Of a DNA stretch of 64,000 nucleotides, positions 24,845 to 33,640 are shown one piece after another. The position numbers and the translations under genes are program-made. Within the stretch, counting starts at the first letter, position 1, and the number at the start of each line of letters is the position of its first letter. The notes under the pieces were generated by a model. It did not search any database. It was not told where the DNA came from and saw nothing but the letters and a program-made list of their open reading frames with translations. The DNA lies in contig CAYTUG010000011.1 of the NCBI GenBank assembly GCA_964441275.1, positions 1 through 64,000 of the forward strand, read 5' to 3'. The DNA comes from SZUA-584 sp964441275. Lineage in GTDB: Bacteria > Bacillota > Clostridia > Christensenellales > SZUA-584.

Positions 24845-25237
24845 TTATACTCTGCGACGCTTAGGCGGGCGGCAGCCGTTATGCGGTATGGGCGTAACGT
24901 CTTTTATCAAGCAAACCTCAAGCCCCGCCGTCTGCAGCGCGCGAATTGCCGCTTCTCTGCCCGAGCCCGGGCCTTTTATATACACGTCGACGAAACGCAA
25001 TCCATGTTCCATGGCCGCGCTTGCGGCCTTTTCGGCAGCTATCTGAGCGGCAAACGGCGTGCTCTTTCTTGAGCCTTTAAAACCCATACCGCCCGAGCTT
25101 GCCCACGAAAGTGTGTTGCCGGCAACGTCTGTCATCGTGACCATTGTATTGTTAAAAGAAGCGCGAATGTGCGCCTGGCCGCGCTCAATATTCTTTTTTT
25201 CTTTTCGCTTTCTTGACACTGTCTTTGGCTTTGCCAT
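24845..25237 (-). CDS. rpsK: 30S ribosomal protein S11
   Basis: This 130-residue platform protein of the small subunit has the signatures AHIRASFNNTMVTMTD, SSGGMGFKGSRKSTPFAAQ and the C-terminal DVTPIPHNGCRPPKRRRV. It is 9 bases after rpsM. Confidence 0.97.
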   Translation of the reverse strand: MAKPKTVSRKRKEKKNIERGQAHIRASFNNTMVTMTDVAGNTLSWASSGGMGFKGSRKSTPFAAQIAAEKAASAAMEHGLRFVDVYIKGPGSGREAAIRALQTAGLEVCLIKDVTPIPHNGCRPPKRRRV

Positions 25238-25246
25238 TAGCTATCC

Positions 25247-25615
25247 TCACTTTCTCTTTCCGCCCGCAGTACGCTTTGGACCCTTTTGCGTTCTTGCGTT
25301 CTGTTTGGAGCTTTGTCCTCTTACGGGTAAACCCTTACGATGCCTTATGCCCCGGTAGCATCCTATTTCCATAAGGCGTTTTATGTTCATAGTGACATCA
25401 CGCCTTAAATCACCCTCAACTTTTAAATTCCTGTCTATATATTCCCTTAATTTGCCGACATCAAACTCGGTCAAATCTTTAACCCTTATATCAGGGGAGA
25501 TATCTGTCGATGCCAATATTTCGCGGGATTTTTTTAGCCCTATTCCGTAAATATACGTTAAGCCTATCTCAACTCTTTTCTCCCTTGGCAGGTCAACACC
25601 AGCAATACGCGCCAC
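25247..25615 (-). CDS. rpsM: 30S ribosomal protein S13
   Basis: This 122-residue head protein contacts tRNA and the L5 bridge. The start MARIAGVDLPREKRVEIGLT, the segment YRGIRHRKGLPVRGQ and a basic C-terminal tail are typical. It lies 77 bases after rpmJ. Confidence 0.97.
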   Translation of the reverse strand: MARIAGVDLPREKRVEIGLTYIYGIGLKKSREILASTDISPDIRVKDLTEFDVGKLREYIDRNLKVEGDLRRDVTMNIKRLMEIGCYRGIRHRKGLPVRGQSSKQNARTQKGPKRTAGGKRK

Positions 25616-25692
25616 TTAGATTACACCTCCGAAATTAATTATATAGAAGCCATACGGATTGGAATAACTCCCAGCCGCATCCGTATAAGCAT

Positions 25693-25806
25693 TCATCCTT
25701 GCGTTTGTTTATGTCTTGGGTTAGGGCAAATAACCATAACCTTACCCTTGCGTTTTATAACCTTGCATTTTTCACATATCGGTTTAACCGATGGTCTAAC
25801 TTTCAT
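25693..25806 (-). CDS. rpmJ: 50S ribosomal protein L36
   Basis: A 37-residue protein. The frame MKVRPSVKPICEKCK continues to CPNPRHKQTQG. The ligand set Cys-x2-Cys, then Cys and His near the end, marks the zinc-binding form. The start at 25806 has an AAGGAGGAAC ribosome binding site. The position between infA and rpsM is canonical. Confidence 0.95.
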   Translation of the reverse strand: MKVRPSVKPICEKCKVIKRKGKVMVICPNPRHKQTQG

Positions 25807-25828
25807 CGTTTGTTCCTCCTTAAAGATG

Positions 25829-26050
25829 TTAGCCTTTGCCGCGCCACGTTATACGCCCCCTTTTTAAATCGTACGGGGATATTTCAACCGTTACTTTATC
25901 GCCCGGCAGTATACGTATATAATGCATCCGCAATTTGCCTGAAATGTGTGCGAGTATCTTATGGCCATTCTCTAACTCAACCTCAAATACGGCATTTGGA
26001 AAGGCTTCAATAACCCTACCCTCCATCTCAATGACATCACCTTTTGACAA
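25829..26050 (-). CDS. infA: Translation initiation factor IF-1
   Basis: This 73-residue OB-fold protein (MSKGDVIEMEGRVIEAFPNA) binds the ribosomal A site during initiation. GKLRMHYIRILPGDKVTVE and the end SPYDLKRGRITWRGKG are typical. It is 14 bases after the KOW protein gene. Confidence 0.97.
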   Translation of the reverse strand: MSKGDVIEMEGRVIEAFPNAVFEVELENGHKILAHISGKLRMHYIRILPGDKVTVEISPYDLKRGRITWRGKG

Positions 26051-26064
26051 ATTGCTTCCCCTTT

Positions 26065-26349
26065 CTAAGCATCTATTTCGCTCTTAAACGCCCTTAAAGC
26101 GCTGCGAATCTCCGCGTCAAAAACTTTCACACCTGTTTTAAGTTTATCCGCAATACCCTCAAACACTTTAGGGGTTAGCCTTAAGTGCTTTGTCTTCTTC
26201 TTTTTCGGGCGATCCTTAGGTCTTAAATCGCCATCCGCTATATATACATATTGTTCGTCAATTATGCTAACAATAATAAAATACCTGTTTTTGTCCCGTC
26301 CAGCAATGGATACGGCCGCTCTGCCTATTTGCACGGGATATTCTATCAC
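26065..26349 (-). CDS. KOW-domain RNA-binding protein (L14e-like)
   Basis: This 94-residue protein starts with a KOW-like strand-loop (IGRAAVSIAGRDKNRYFIIVSI) and continues with DGDLRPKDRPKKKKTKHLRLT. Such KOW proteins are found between map and infA in many Clostridia and resemble archaeal/eukaryotic L14e. The exact role is not known, but ribosome association is likely. It is 15 bases after map. Confidence 0.85.
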   Translation of the reverse strand: MIEYPVQIGRAAVSIAGRDKNRYFIIVSIIDEQYVYIADGDLRPKDRPKKKKTKHLRLTPKVFEGIADKLKTGVKVFDAEIRSALRAFKSEIDA

Positions 26350-26364
26350 TTTAGGCTCACTCCT

Positions 26365-27111
26365 TTACGCCTGGGTCAGTATCGTTGGACCGTTTTGTGT
26401 CAGCGCTACAGTATTTTCAAAGTGTGCCGATAAACTTCCGTCTTTTGTGCGCACCGTCCAGCCGTCCGGCATAGTTATAACCTCTTTTTGCCCGCTGTTT
26501 ACCATAGGCTCAATGGCTAACACCATACCTGTTGTTAGCCGCGGCCCCTTGCTTGCGCCAACATAGTTCGGGACGCTTGGTTGTTCATGCAACTGTCTGC
26601 CTATCCCGTGCCCGGCAAGCTCTCGAACCACCGAGAATCCGGCGTCCTCTGCGGTTTTTTGAACAGCCCGGGAAATGCTGCATAACCTTTTGCCTTGCTG
26701 AAAAGCTTGCATGCCCGCAAAAAACGCTTGTTCGGTCACTTCGATTAAGCGTGCCGCCTGCTCGCTGATGTTGCCCACCGCAAACGTTTTGGCGTTATCG
26801 CTATGATACCCTTTATATTTTACCCCTAAGTCAACGCTTACGATATCTCCGGCTTTTAACGCCCTGTGCGATGGAATTCCGTGGACAACTTCATCGTTTA
26901 CAGATATACACGCGGCTGCGGGATAGTTGCAATACCCCAAAAAAGAAGGTTCGCCGCCTTGTTTGGCTATAAAGCGCCTCGCTATTGCGTCAAGCTCAAG
27001 AGTGGTGACGCCCGGGCGCACGGCCTCGCCAACGATACAAAGCGCTTGCGCCGATATCCTGCCGGCATCGCGCATAATCTCAATTTCCCGGGGCGATTTA
27101 ATCACTATCAT
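26365..27111 (-). CDS. map: Methionine aminopeptidase, type I
   Basis: The 248-residue metalloenzyme removes the initiator Met. Metal ligands appear in SVDLGVKYKGYHSDNAKTF (two Asp), GHGIGRQLHEQP (His) and the later Glu residues in VLAIEPMV and AHFENTVA. Its start overlaps the adk end by 14 bases, which suggests coupled translation. Confidence 0.96.
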   Translation of the reverse strand: MIVIKSPREIEIMRDAGRISAQALCIVGEAVRPGVTTLELDAIARRFIAKQGGEPSFLGYCNYPAAACISVNDEVVHGIPSHRALKAGDIVSVDLGVKYKGYHSDNAKTFAVGNISEQAARLIEVTEQAFFAGMQAFQQGKRLCSISRAVQKTAEDAGFSVVRELAGHGIGRQLHEQPSVPNYVGASKGPRLTTGMVLAIEPMVNSGQKEVITMPDGWTVRTKDGSLSAHFENTVALTQNGPTILTQA

Positions 27112-27736
27112 ACACCGCGTATATTACCGCAAGTATGTTATGCGTTATATCCTCAATAGTACCGTTGTCCGGAATATTATGCAGTATTCCGCGCTCCGTA
27201 TAAAAATCGACCAACGGTTTTGTCTTGTTTTTGTATTCGGCAAGCCTTTTTCGCACAGTCTCTTCGTTGTCGTCCTCACGTGTATAGAGCCCGCCGCCGC
27301 ATTTTGGACACTTTGTCGTATCTCCAAGATCTGCTTGCCTGTATATTGCGCCGCAGTCGCCGCATACTCTGCGCCCGCAAATGCGCTTAACTATCTGATC
27401 GTCCCGCGAATCAATGTTTATCACTGCGTCGAGCGTGGTTAATGATTCCAACTCTTTTGCCTGCCCTTTAGTGCGCGGAAAGCCGTCGAGTATAAACCCT
27501 TTCTTTGCGTCCTGCTTTGCGATACGCTCTTTAATCATTCCCATAATAACATCGTCGGGCACCAGCTTGCCTTCGTTGATATATTCCTTTGCCTTCATGC
27601 CAAGATCTGTTCCGTTTTTTATCTCTTGGCGCAGCATATCGCCCGTCGAAATGTGCGGTATTTCAAACTTAGCGGCAAGTTTAACCGCTTGCGTTCCTTT
27701 GCCCGCGCCCGGCGGTCCTAAAAACATTAAATTCAT
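27098..27736 (-). CDS. adk: Adenylate kinase, zinc-LID form
   Basis: The 212-residue enzyme interconverts ATP + AMP and 2 ADP. P-loop GPPGAGKGTQ near the N-terminus, HISTGDMLR, GFPRTKGQAKEL. The LID contains cysteines (CGDCGAIY, then CPKCGGG), the zinc-stabilised type common in Gram-positives. It lies between secY and map. Confidence 0.97.
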   Translation of the reverse strand: MNLMFLGPPGAGKGTQAVKLAAKFEIPHISTGDMLRQEIKNGTDLGMKAKEYINEGKLVPDDVIMGMIKERIAKQDAKKGFILDGFPRTKGQAKELESLTTLDAVINIDSRDDQIVKRICGRRVCGDCGAIYRQADLGDTTKCPKCGGGLYTREDDNEETVRKRLAEYKNKTKPLVDFYTERGILHNIPDNGTIEDITHNILAVIYAVYDSD

Positions 27737-27745
27737 AAAACACCT

Positions 27746-29011
27746 CTATTTTAAGAACCCCTTGTAATGACGCATCATCATTTGGGATTCAAGATGCCTT
27801 GTGGTTTCAAGAGCAACGCTTACCATAATAAGAAGGCTTGTGGCGCCAAACGAAGATGTAAACCCAACCACAGCACCCAAACCGGTCGGTATGGTTGCCA
27901 ATAAAGCAAGGAATATAGCGCCGAACAGCGTTACCCTAACCAGTATCTTGCTAAGATAATCGGACGTGGGCTTGCCGGCGCGTATGCCCGGCAAAAAACC
28001 GCCGTTCTGCTGCAGGTTTTTTGATACTTCAATAGGGTTAAATGTCGCCTGCGAATAGAAAAAAGTAAAGAAGAATATCAGCAGAGCGAAAACCACAAGA
28101 TAAAGCGGTTTGTCAGCGCCCATAACCGCGTCATACCCCGCCCGCGTTTCGGGAGCCATAAAGCCCATAATCATAGTTGGAAACTGCAGCAACGTCATCG
28201 CAAATATAAGAGGCATAACGCCCGATTGGTTTATCTTCATGGGTATGTGCGTTGACTGCCCGCCGTAAATCTTTCTGCCTATAACCCTTTTTGCATACTG
28301 TACCGGAATTCGCCTTTCACCTAAATCAATAAAAGTTATTCCGGTGATGATCGCTATTGAAACAACGAGCACCGCAACTAAAGTAATTATAGAGCCCGAA
28401 CCGACAAAAGCGTTCGCCACGGCAGCGTATATAGTTCCGGGCAGCCTTGAAATAATGTTTATAAATATTATAAGCGATATTCCGTTGCCCACTCCGTTTT
28501 CCGTGATATGCTCTCCTATCCACATGATAAGCGCCGTGCCCGCCGTCAAACAAAGAACTATTGTTATCTGGTTTATTATAAGGGGCGTTCCAACATCAAG
28601 CAGCGCGTTTTCGCCGAATATGGTTAACAATCCTATTGCCTGAATGAGACCTAACGCAACCCCCGCATAGCGCGTTATTGACGCTATTTTCTTGCGGCCT
28701 TCCGGGCCTTCTTTAGACATCCTCTCAAGCGCGGGAATAGCCATAGTCAACAAGTTCATGATAATGGATGCGGTTATATACGGCATTATGCCCAACGCAA
28801 ATAACGAAAAGCTTGATAAAGCGCCGCCCGCAAACAAATCGATAAACCCGCCGAGTGCGTATTTGTTTACTTCGCCTGCAACATAGGCAACGTTAACTCC
28901 CGGCACGGTGACCGCCGTTCCTATTCTGTAAACAAACAGCATCATAAGGGTGTATATCATCTTTTTTCTGATATCGGCAACTTTCCATGCGTTTCGAAGC
29001 GTACTAAACAT
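27746..29011 (-). CDS. secY: Protein translocase subunit SecY
   Basis: This 421-residue ten-helix channel protein of the Sec translocon has marks including FDLFAGGAL-like IDLFAGGALSSFSLFALGIMPYITASII, plug and pore segments, and the C-terminal loop GIRAGKPTSDYLSKIL. The ATG overlaps the rplO stop (TAATG). Confidence 0.97.
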   Translation of the reverse strand: MFSTLRNAWKVADIRKKMIYTLMMLFVYRIGTAVTVPGVNVAYVAGEVNKYALGGFIDLFAGGALSSFSLFALGIMPYITASIIMNLLTMAIPALERMSKEGPEGRKKIASITRYAGVALGLIQAIGLLTIFGENALLDVGTPLIINQITIVLCLTAGTALIMWIGEHITENGVGNGISLIIFINIISRLPGTIYAAVANAFVGSGSIITLVAVLVVSIAIITGITFIDLGERRIPVQYAKRVIGRKIYGGQSTHIPMKINQSGVMPLIFAMTLLQFPTMIMGFMAPETRAGYDAVMGADKPLYLVVFALLIFFFTFFYSQATFNPIEVSKNLQQNGGFLPGIRAGKPTSDYLSKILVRVTLFGAIFLALLATIPTGLGAVVGFTSSFGATSLLIMVSVALETTRHLESQMMMRHYKGFLK

Positions 29012-29454
29012 TATTCAACCACCTCAACCGTTCCACCGGCGGCAACAATTTTTTCGGCCGCAACCTCTGTGAACTTTGTTGCCTTAACGGTAAGTTTTTT
29101 TGTAAGCTCTCCATTGCCCAACACTTTTAGCCCGTCGTTGATCTTTCTGATTAGCTTTTGTTCTTTAAGAAAAGCCGCGCTAATCTCTGTGCCGTCTTCA
29201 AAACGGTTAAGCTCGCACACGTTTACCGTTGCGTACTCCTTGGCAAAAATGTTTGTAAACCCTCTTTTGGGCAACCGCCGTGAAAGCGGCATCTGACCGC
29301 CTTCAAAACCGGGCCGGACACCACCGCCGCTTCTGCTTTTCTGGCCGTCCTGACCGCGCGTTGATGTTTTGCCGAGCCCAGATCCAATTCCCCTGCCGAC
29401 ACGTTTTTTTGTTTTCCTTGAACCTGAAGCCGGTTTTAAATCGCTAAGTTTCAC
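29011..29454 (-). CDS. rplO: 50S ribosomal protein L15
   Basis: This 147-residue protein has a very Gly/Lys/Arg-rich N-terminus (GSRKTKKRVGRGIGSGLGKT), GGQMPLSRRLPKRGF and the C-terminal VAAGGTVE signature. It is 15 bases after rpmD. Confidence 0.97.
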   Translation of the reverse strand: MKLSDLKPASGSRKTKKRVGRGIGSGLGKTSTRGQDGQKSRSGGGVRPGFEGGQMPLSRRLPKRGFTNIFAKEYATVNVCELNRFEDGTEISAAFLKEQKLIRKINDGLKVLGNGELTKKLTVKATKFTEVAAEKIVAAGGTVEVVE

Positions 29455-29469
29455 AGCTTGCCCTCCCCG

Positions 29470-29661
29470 CTAAACATCGAGCACCTTAACAAGGTGCGTT
29501 ACTTTTTTAATCATTCCCCTGATACATTCGTTATCATCGTGTTCCGCCACCGCATTTAACTTGCGCAGCCCAAGCGCTTCAACGGTAGCTTTTTGTTCTT
29601 TCGCATATCCTATCGGGCTTTTAACAAGCTGAACTTTAATCTTTGCCTTTTTCTTTGCCAT
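29470..29661 (-). CDS. rpmD: 50S ribosomal protein L30
   Basis: A 63-residue protein with KVQLVKSPIGYAKEQKATVE and LGLRKLNA. The middle VAEHDDNECIRGMIKKVTHLV matches the usual NTVVVHDNPAVRGMINKV region with substitutions. Confidence 0.95.
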   Translation of the reverse strand: MAKKKAKIKVQLVKSPIGYAKEQKATVEALGLRKLNAVAEHDDNECIRGMIKKVTHLVKVLDV

Positions 29662-29680
29662 AGCTATATAAAGCCCTCCT

Positions 29681-30244
29681 TTAACTTAATTGTTCCGCGC
29701 TTACACCGCGCATTTTTGCGTATTGCTCCGCAGTTTTAAGCATTTTTAGCCCCTCTAACGTGGCTTTGACGCAATTTACAGGCGTGTTGGAACCTTGGGA
29801 TTTTGTCTTAATATCCTTTACGCCCGCAAGCTCAAGCACCGCCCTCGCCGGTCCTCCGGCAATAACGCCGGTACCTTCTTGCGCAGGCATAAGCAGCACT
29901 CTTCCTCTTCCAAAAATGCCTATTACTTCGTGCGGTATGGTGGTTCCTACTATAGGCACGTTTACAAGAGAGCGCTTAGCCTTTTGCACCGCCTTGGTAA
30001 TAGCATCGGGTATCTCGGCCGCCTTACCAAGAGCCGCGCCTACGCGCCCTTTTTCATCGCCCACAACCACAAGCGCCGTAAAGCTAAAATTTCTTCCGCC
30101 TTTAACAACCTTTGCGACTCTATTAACGTAAACAAGTTTTTCTTTAAACTCTTGCTCTTCTTCTTTTCTAAAGTTCTTTCTGCCGCCCCTCGGCGCCGTC
30201 CTGTCGTTTCTTCTATCGACTTTTGTAAATGACTCGTTTTGCAC
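29681..30244 (-). CDS. rpsE: 30S ribosomal protein S5
   Basis: This 187-residue protein has a charged N-terminal extension (about 30 residues) before EFKEKLVYVNRVAKVVKGGR. GRNFSFTALVVVGDEKGRVG and GGPARAVLELAGVKDI are standard blocks of this decoding-centre protein. Confidence 0.97.
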   Translation of the reverse strand: MQNESFTKVDRRNDRTAPRGGRKNFRKEEEQEFKEKLVYVNRVAKVVKGGRNFSFTALVVVGDEKGRVGAALGKAAEIPDAITKAVQKAKRSLVNVPIVGTTIPHEVIGIFGRGRVLLMPAQEGTGVIAGGPARAVLELAGVKDIKTKSQGSNTPVNCVKATLEGLKMLKTAEQYAKMRGVSAEQLS

Positions 30245-30260
30245 CAGACAAACCTCCTAT

Positions 30261-30629
30261 TTAAAACTTAAGCCCGGCTTCTCTGGCGCCGTCAGCCAAC
30301 TGTTGAACCCTGCCCATATACACATAACCGCCCCTGTCAAATACCACTTGATCTATTCCGCTTGCCAAAGCCTTTTTGCCAATCGCATTTCCAACCAATT
30401 TTGCGGCTTGCTGTTTTGTTTTGCCGTCCATCTCGCTTTTTAAATCCGCGCTAAGCGTTGATGCGCTTGCCAATGTAACACCTTTTGCATCGTCTATCAG
30501 CTGCGCATATATATGAACGGAGCTGCGAAATACGTTAAGCCTTGGTTTTGTTGAAGTACCTATAATTTTGTTGCGCACTCTCTTATGGCGAACCTTGCGC
30601 ATTTGATTTCTGTCTTCTTTTATAAACAC
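30261..30629 (-). CDS. rplR: 50S ribosomal protein L18
   Basis: This 122-residue 5S rRNA-binding protein has blocks RKVRHKRVRNKI, KPRLNVFRSSVHIYAQLIDD and FDRGGYVYMGRVQQLADGAREAGL. Confidence 0.97.
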   Translation of the reverse strand: MFIKEDRNQMRKVRHKRVRNKIIGTSTKPRLNVFRSSVHIYAQLIDDAKGVTLASASTLSADLKSEMDGKTKQQAAKLVGNAIGKKALASGIDQVVFDRGGYVYMGRVQQLADGAREAGLKF

Positions 30630-30643
30630 TTATTGTCACCTCT

Positions 30644-31183
30644 TTACATTCCGGTCTTGCCGACTTTGCGCAGTATCTGCTCGTTCTGGTAACGTATGCC
30701 TTTGCCTTTATAAGGCTCGGGCGGACGAATACCGCGTATATCTGCAGCCACCTGTCCGACAACCTGTTTGGACGGACCCGTTATCTTTATAATATTTGCG
30801 CCTTCAACATTAAGCGTAATATTTTTCTTTTCCGATACCTCAACCGGGTGCGAATAACCAACGTTAAGCACTATCTTGTTTCCGCTTTTTTGCACTCTAT
30901 AGCCTACCCCTACAACTTCGAGGGTTTTGGTAAACCCTTCCGCAACGCCGATAATCATGTTGGCAATCAGCGAGCGCGAAAGGCCGTGCATTGCCCTGGT
31001 TTTATTGTCTTCAGATTCGCGCAAAACTTCAACAGTACCGTTTTCAATCTTAACTGTTATTGCAGAAGGTATTTTTTCTTCTAATTCGCCTAACTTGCCT
31101 TTTACGCGCACAGTGTTTCCTTCCACTACCGAAACCGTAACGCCGGGTGGCACTATAATAGGCATTTTCCCGATTCTCGACAT
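30644..31183 (-). CDS. rplF: 50S ribosomal protein L6
   Basis: A 179-residue protein. The frame is open further upstream, but the family start is MSRIGKMPIIVPPGV at 31183, with GGAGATAAAG before it. The C-terminal half has the L6 signature RGIRPPEPYKGKGIRY. Confidence 0.96.
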   Translation of the reverse strand: MSRIGKMPIIVPPGVTVSVVEGNTVRVKGKLGELEEKIPSAITVKIENGTVEVLRESEDNKTRAMHGLSRSLIANMIIGVAEGFTKTLEVVGVGYRVQKSGNKIVLNVGYSHPVEVSEKKNITLNVEGANIIKITGPSKQVVGQVAADIRGIRPPEPYKGKGIRYQNEQILRKVGKTGM

Positions 31184-31227
31184 CTTTATCTCCTCCGCAT
31201 AAGCGTAATATTCATAATGTTCACAAA

Positions 31228-31626
31228 TCACCAAACAAAAGCCAAAACTTCTCCGCCCACTCCACTATCGCGTGCGTCACGGTCTGTCATAACACCTTTT
31301 GAAGTGGATATAATGGCAACCCCAAGACCGCCTAAAACCTTGGGCAGTTCGTCTTTTCTGGCGTACACCCTAAGCCCCGGCTTGCTTATCTTTTTAAGCC
31401 CGTTGATAACCGATACGTCTTTGTTACCGTATTTTAGAGTAACCCGTATCACACCTTGAGGCCCTTGCTCTATATATTCGTATCCTTTAATAAATCCTTC
31501 CTTCAACAAAATGCTGGCGATAGCCTTTTTTGTCCCGGAAGCCGGAATATCGATTACTTCATGTTTGGCGCCTATCGCATTGCGTATGCGTGTTAGCATA
31601 TCCGCCACAGGATCTGTTACAGGCAT
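31228..31626 (-). CDS. rpsH: 30S ribosomal protein S8
   Basis: This 132-residue 16S rRNA-binding protein starts MPVTDPVADMLTRIRNA and ends with the signature GVMTDRDARDSGVGGEVLAFVW. Confidence 0.97.
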   Translation of the reverse strand: MPVTDPVADMLTRIRNAIGAKHEVIDIPASGTKKAIASILLKEGFIKGYEYIEQGPQGVIRVTLKYGNKDVSVINGLKKISKPGLRVYARKDELPKVLGGLGVAIISTSKGVMTDRDARDSGVGGEVLAFVW

Positions 31627-31658
31627 AATATAACCTCCTTTTTTATAAGCACGAAAGC

Positions 31659-31844
31659 CTACCAGCTCGCTTTTCTCACACCCGGGATCTCGCCCTTATA
31701 GGCAAGTTCTCTAAAGCATATGCGGCACAACCCGTATTTGCGCAATACCGCATGAGGACGCCCGCATATGCTGCAACGGGTATAATTTCTGGTCGAAAAC
31801 TTTGAGCCCTTCTGCTGTTTGTTTATCATCGACTTTTTAGCCAA
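31659..31844 (-). CDS. rpsN: 30S ribosomal protein S14, zinc (type Z) form
   Basis: This 61-residue short S14 has CSICGR and CRICFRE zinc ligands and the end GEIPGVRKASW. The zinc form is typical of Gram-positives. Confidence 0.97.
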   Translation of the reverse strand: MAKKSMINKQQKGSKFSTRNYTRCSICGRPHAVLRKYGLCRICFRELAYKGEIPGVRKASW

Positions 31845-31871
31845 TTGTATTTCCTCCAGTTAACTTACTTG

Positions 31872-32411
31872 TTAGTGCTTAAACGGCATTCCAAGCAGCG
31901 CTAAAAGCTCTCGCGCTTCTTCATCGGTTTTAGCCGTCGTTACCAGCACGATATCCATTCCTCGTATTTTATCCACGTTATCATAGATGATTTCGGGAAA
32001 TACCAGCTGCTCTTTCAACCCAAGCGCGTAGTTTCCGCGCCCGTCAAACGCCGATGCGGACAAGCCGCGAAAATCCCTGACGCGGGGCAATGCAACATTC
32101 ATAAGCCTGTCGGCAAACTCATACATGCGGCTGCCGCGCAGCGTAACCTTTGCTCCAACTTTCATGCCTTCCCGCACTTTAAAGTTGGCAACGCTTTTTT
32201 TCGCTTTAGTAACCACCGGCCTTTGAGCTGCGATTATTGATAAATCCTCTACCGCCGAATCAAGACTTTTAGGATTATCCTTTGCATCTCCAAGCCCCAT
32301 GTTAATAACTATTTTGTTTAGCCTCGGCGCCTGCATAGCATTTTTATATCCGAACTTTTTCATCAATTCAGGTACGGCTTGCTTTTCATACATATCCTTT
32401 AACCTTGGCAT
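31872..32411 (-). CDS. rplE: 50S ribosomal protein L5
   Basis: This 179-residue 5S rRNA-binding protein is taken from MPRLKDMYEKQAVPEL at 32411. The open frame upstream to 32462 overlaps rplX and lacks family match. Blocks include PRLNKIVINMGLGDA and RDFRGLSASAFDGRGNY. Confidence 0.96.
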   Translation of the reverse strand: MPRLKDMYEKQAVPELMKKFGYKNAMQAPRLNKIVINMGLGDAKDNPKSLDSAVEDLSIIAAQRPVVTKAKKSVANFKVREGMKVGAKVTLRGSRMYEFADRLMNVALPRVRDFRGLSASAFDGRGNYALGLKEQLVFPEIIYDNVDKIRGMDIVLVTTAKTDEEARELLALLGMPFKH

Positions 32412-32428
32412 CAGTTCAAATCCTCCCC

Positions 32429-32752
32429 TTACCTGTCGAATGTCTCGCCACATTTTTTGCACACGCGCACTTTGCTTCCGTCTTTTAGTATTTTAAATGC
32501 AACGCGCGTGGCCTTATCGCATTTTGCGCATACAAGCATAACATTGCTTGCATCGATTGGCGCTTCCTGATTAACTATACCGCCCGGCTTATTTTGTCCT
32601 CTCGGTTTCTGATGTTTTTTTACCACATTAACCTTTTCGACTATAAGGCGGTTGGCGGAAGGTTCTGTAAGCAGCACTTTGCCTTTTTTGCCTTTATCTT
32701 TGCCGGAAATAACGACTACTTTATCTTCTCTTTTTATGTTTAGCTTTGCCAT
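32429..32752 (-). CDS. rplX: 50S ribosomal protein L24
   Basis: A 107-residue KOW-domain protein (VVVISGKDKGKKGKVL). I start at MAKLNIKREDK (32752), since the upstream extension overlaps rplN. The C-terminus carries CAKCDKATRVAF and CKKCGETFDR, a Cys4 set that may bind zinc. Confidence 0.96.
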   Translation of the reverse strand: MAKLNIKREDKVVVISGKDKGKKGKVLLTEPSANRLIVEKVNVVKKHQKPRGQNKPGGIVNQEAPIDASNVMLVCAKCDKATRVAFKILKDGSKVRVCKKCGETFDR

Positions 32753-32765
32753 CTTAACTTCCTTT

Positions 32766-33134
32766 CTAAAGGACCTCTGGTGCAAGAGAAATAATTTTCA
32801 TGTATTCTTTTTCTCTTAATTCCCGTGCAACGGGACCAAAAATACGTGTGCCTTTAGGTTGTTTCTGGCTGTCTATTATTACCGCAGCATTATCGTCAAA
32901 CTTGATATACGAACCGTCACTGCGTTTAACTCCGTACACGCTGCGTACAATAACGGCTCTGACAACATCTTTCTTCTTGACAACCCCGCCCGGGGCAGCA
33001 GCTTTAACAGACGCTACGATTACATCGCCTATATTGGCTGTCACTCTTTTTGAGCCTCCGAGAACTTTTATGCATTGTATCTCTTTGGCGCCCGAATTAT
33101 CCGCCACTTTTAGGCGCGTCTCGGATTGTATCAT
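32766..33134 (-). CDS. rplN: 50S ribosomal protein L14
   Basis: A 122-residue protein. MIQSETRLKVADNSGAKEIQ at the start and RIFGPVARELREKEYMKIISLAPEVL at the end are diagnostic. Confidence 0.97.
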   Translation of the reverse strand: MIQSETRLKVADNSGAKEIQCIKVLGGSKRVTANIGDVIVASVKAAAPGGVVKKKDVVRAVIVRSVYGVKRSDGSYIKFDDNAAVIIDSQKQPKGTRIFGPVARELREKEYMKIISLAPEVL

Positions 33135-33164
33135 AACTTACATGCCTCCTGATAAATTGCTTCT

Positions 33165-33422
33165 CTACTTAGCCGCCTCAACTATCTGCACTAATCTCCA
33201 CTTTTTATCTTTGCTAAGCGGCCTTGTTTCGGTTATCATGACCTTATCGCCCAATTTGGCTTCATTTTGCTCGTCATGCGCTTTATATTTTTTGGTTATC
33301 TTTACTATCTTGCCGTAAAGCGGATGCTTTGCCCTTCTTACTATCTGAACCACTATGGTTTTATCCATTCTATCGCTGACAACAATGCCAACACGAGATT
33401 TGCGTTTTCCTCTCTCAGACAT
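33165..33422 (-). CDS. rpsQ: 30S ribosomal protein S17
   Basis: The 85-residue OB-fold rRNA-binding protein is taken from the ATG at 33422 (MSERGKRKSRVG), where AGGAGG has proper spacing. The ATG two codons earlier touches the ribosome binding site. SDRMDKTIVVQI is the family block. Confidence 0.95.
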   Translation of the reverse strand: MSERGKRKSRVGIVVSDRMDKTIVVQIVRRAKHPLYGKIVKITKKYKAHDEQNEAKLGDKVMITETRPLSKDKKWRLVQIVEAAK

Positions 33423-33433
33423 TTGCATCCTCC

Positions 33434-33640
33434 TTAGCTGCGTACAGCGCTTTTAATCTCTCGCTCGCGCAGTATCGTCTTGACTCTTGCTATATCTTTT
33501 CTGGTTTTTTGTATCACCATTACGTTTCCTAACTGGCCTGTGGCGTTTTGGAAACGCAGGTTAAAAAGCTCTTGTTTATGGTCTCTTAGCATAACCGTCA
33601 ATTCGTCTGTTGACATCTCGTGCAGTTTGCTAGCTTTCAT
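33434..33640 (-). CDS. rpmC: 50S ribosomal protein L29
   Basis: The 68-residue protein at the tunnel exit starts at MKASKLHEMSTDEL (33640). The longer frame to 33652 lies in rplP. LFNLRFQNATGQLGN and KTRKDIARVKTIL are typical. It overlaps the rplP end by 11 bases. Confidence 0.96.
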   Translation of the reverse strand: MKASKLHEMSTDELTVMLRDHKQELFNLRFQNATGQLGNVMVIQKTRKDIARVKTILREREIKSAVRS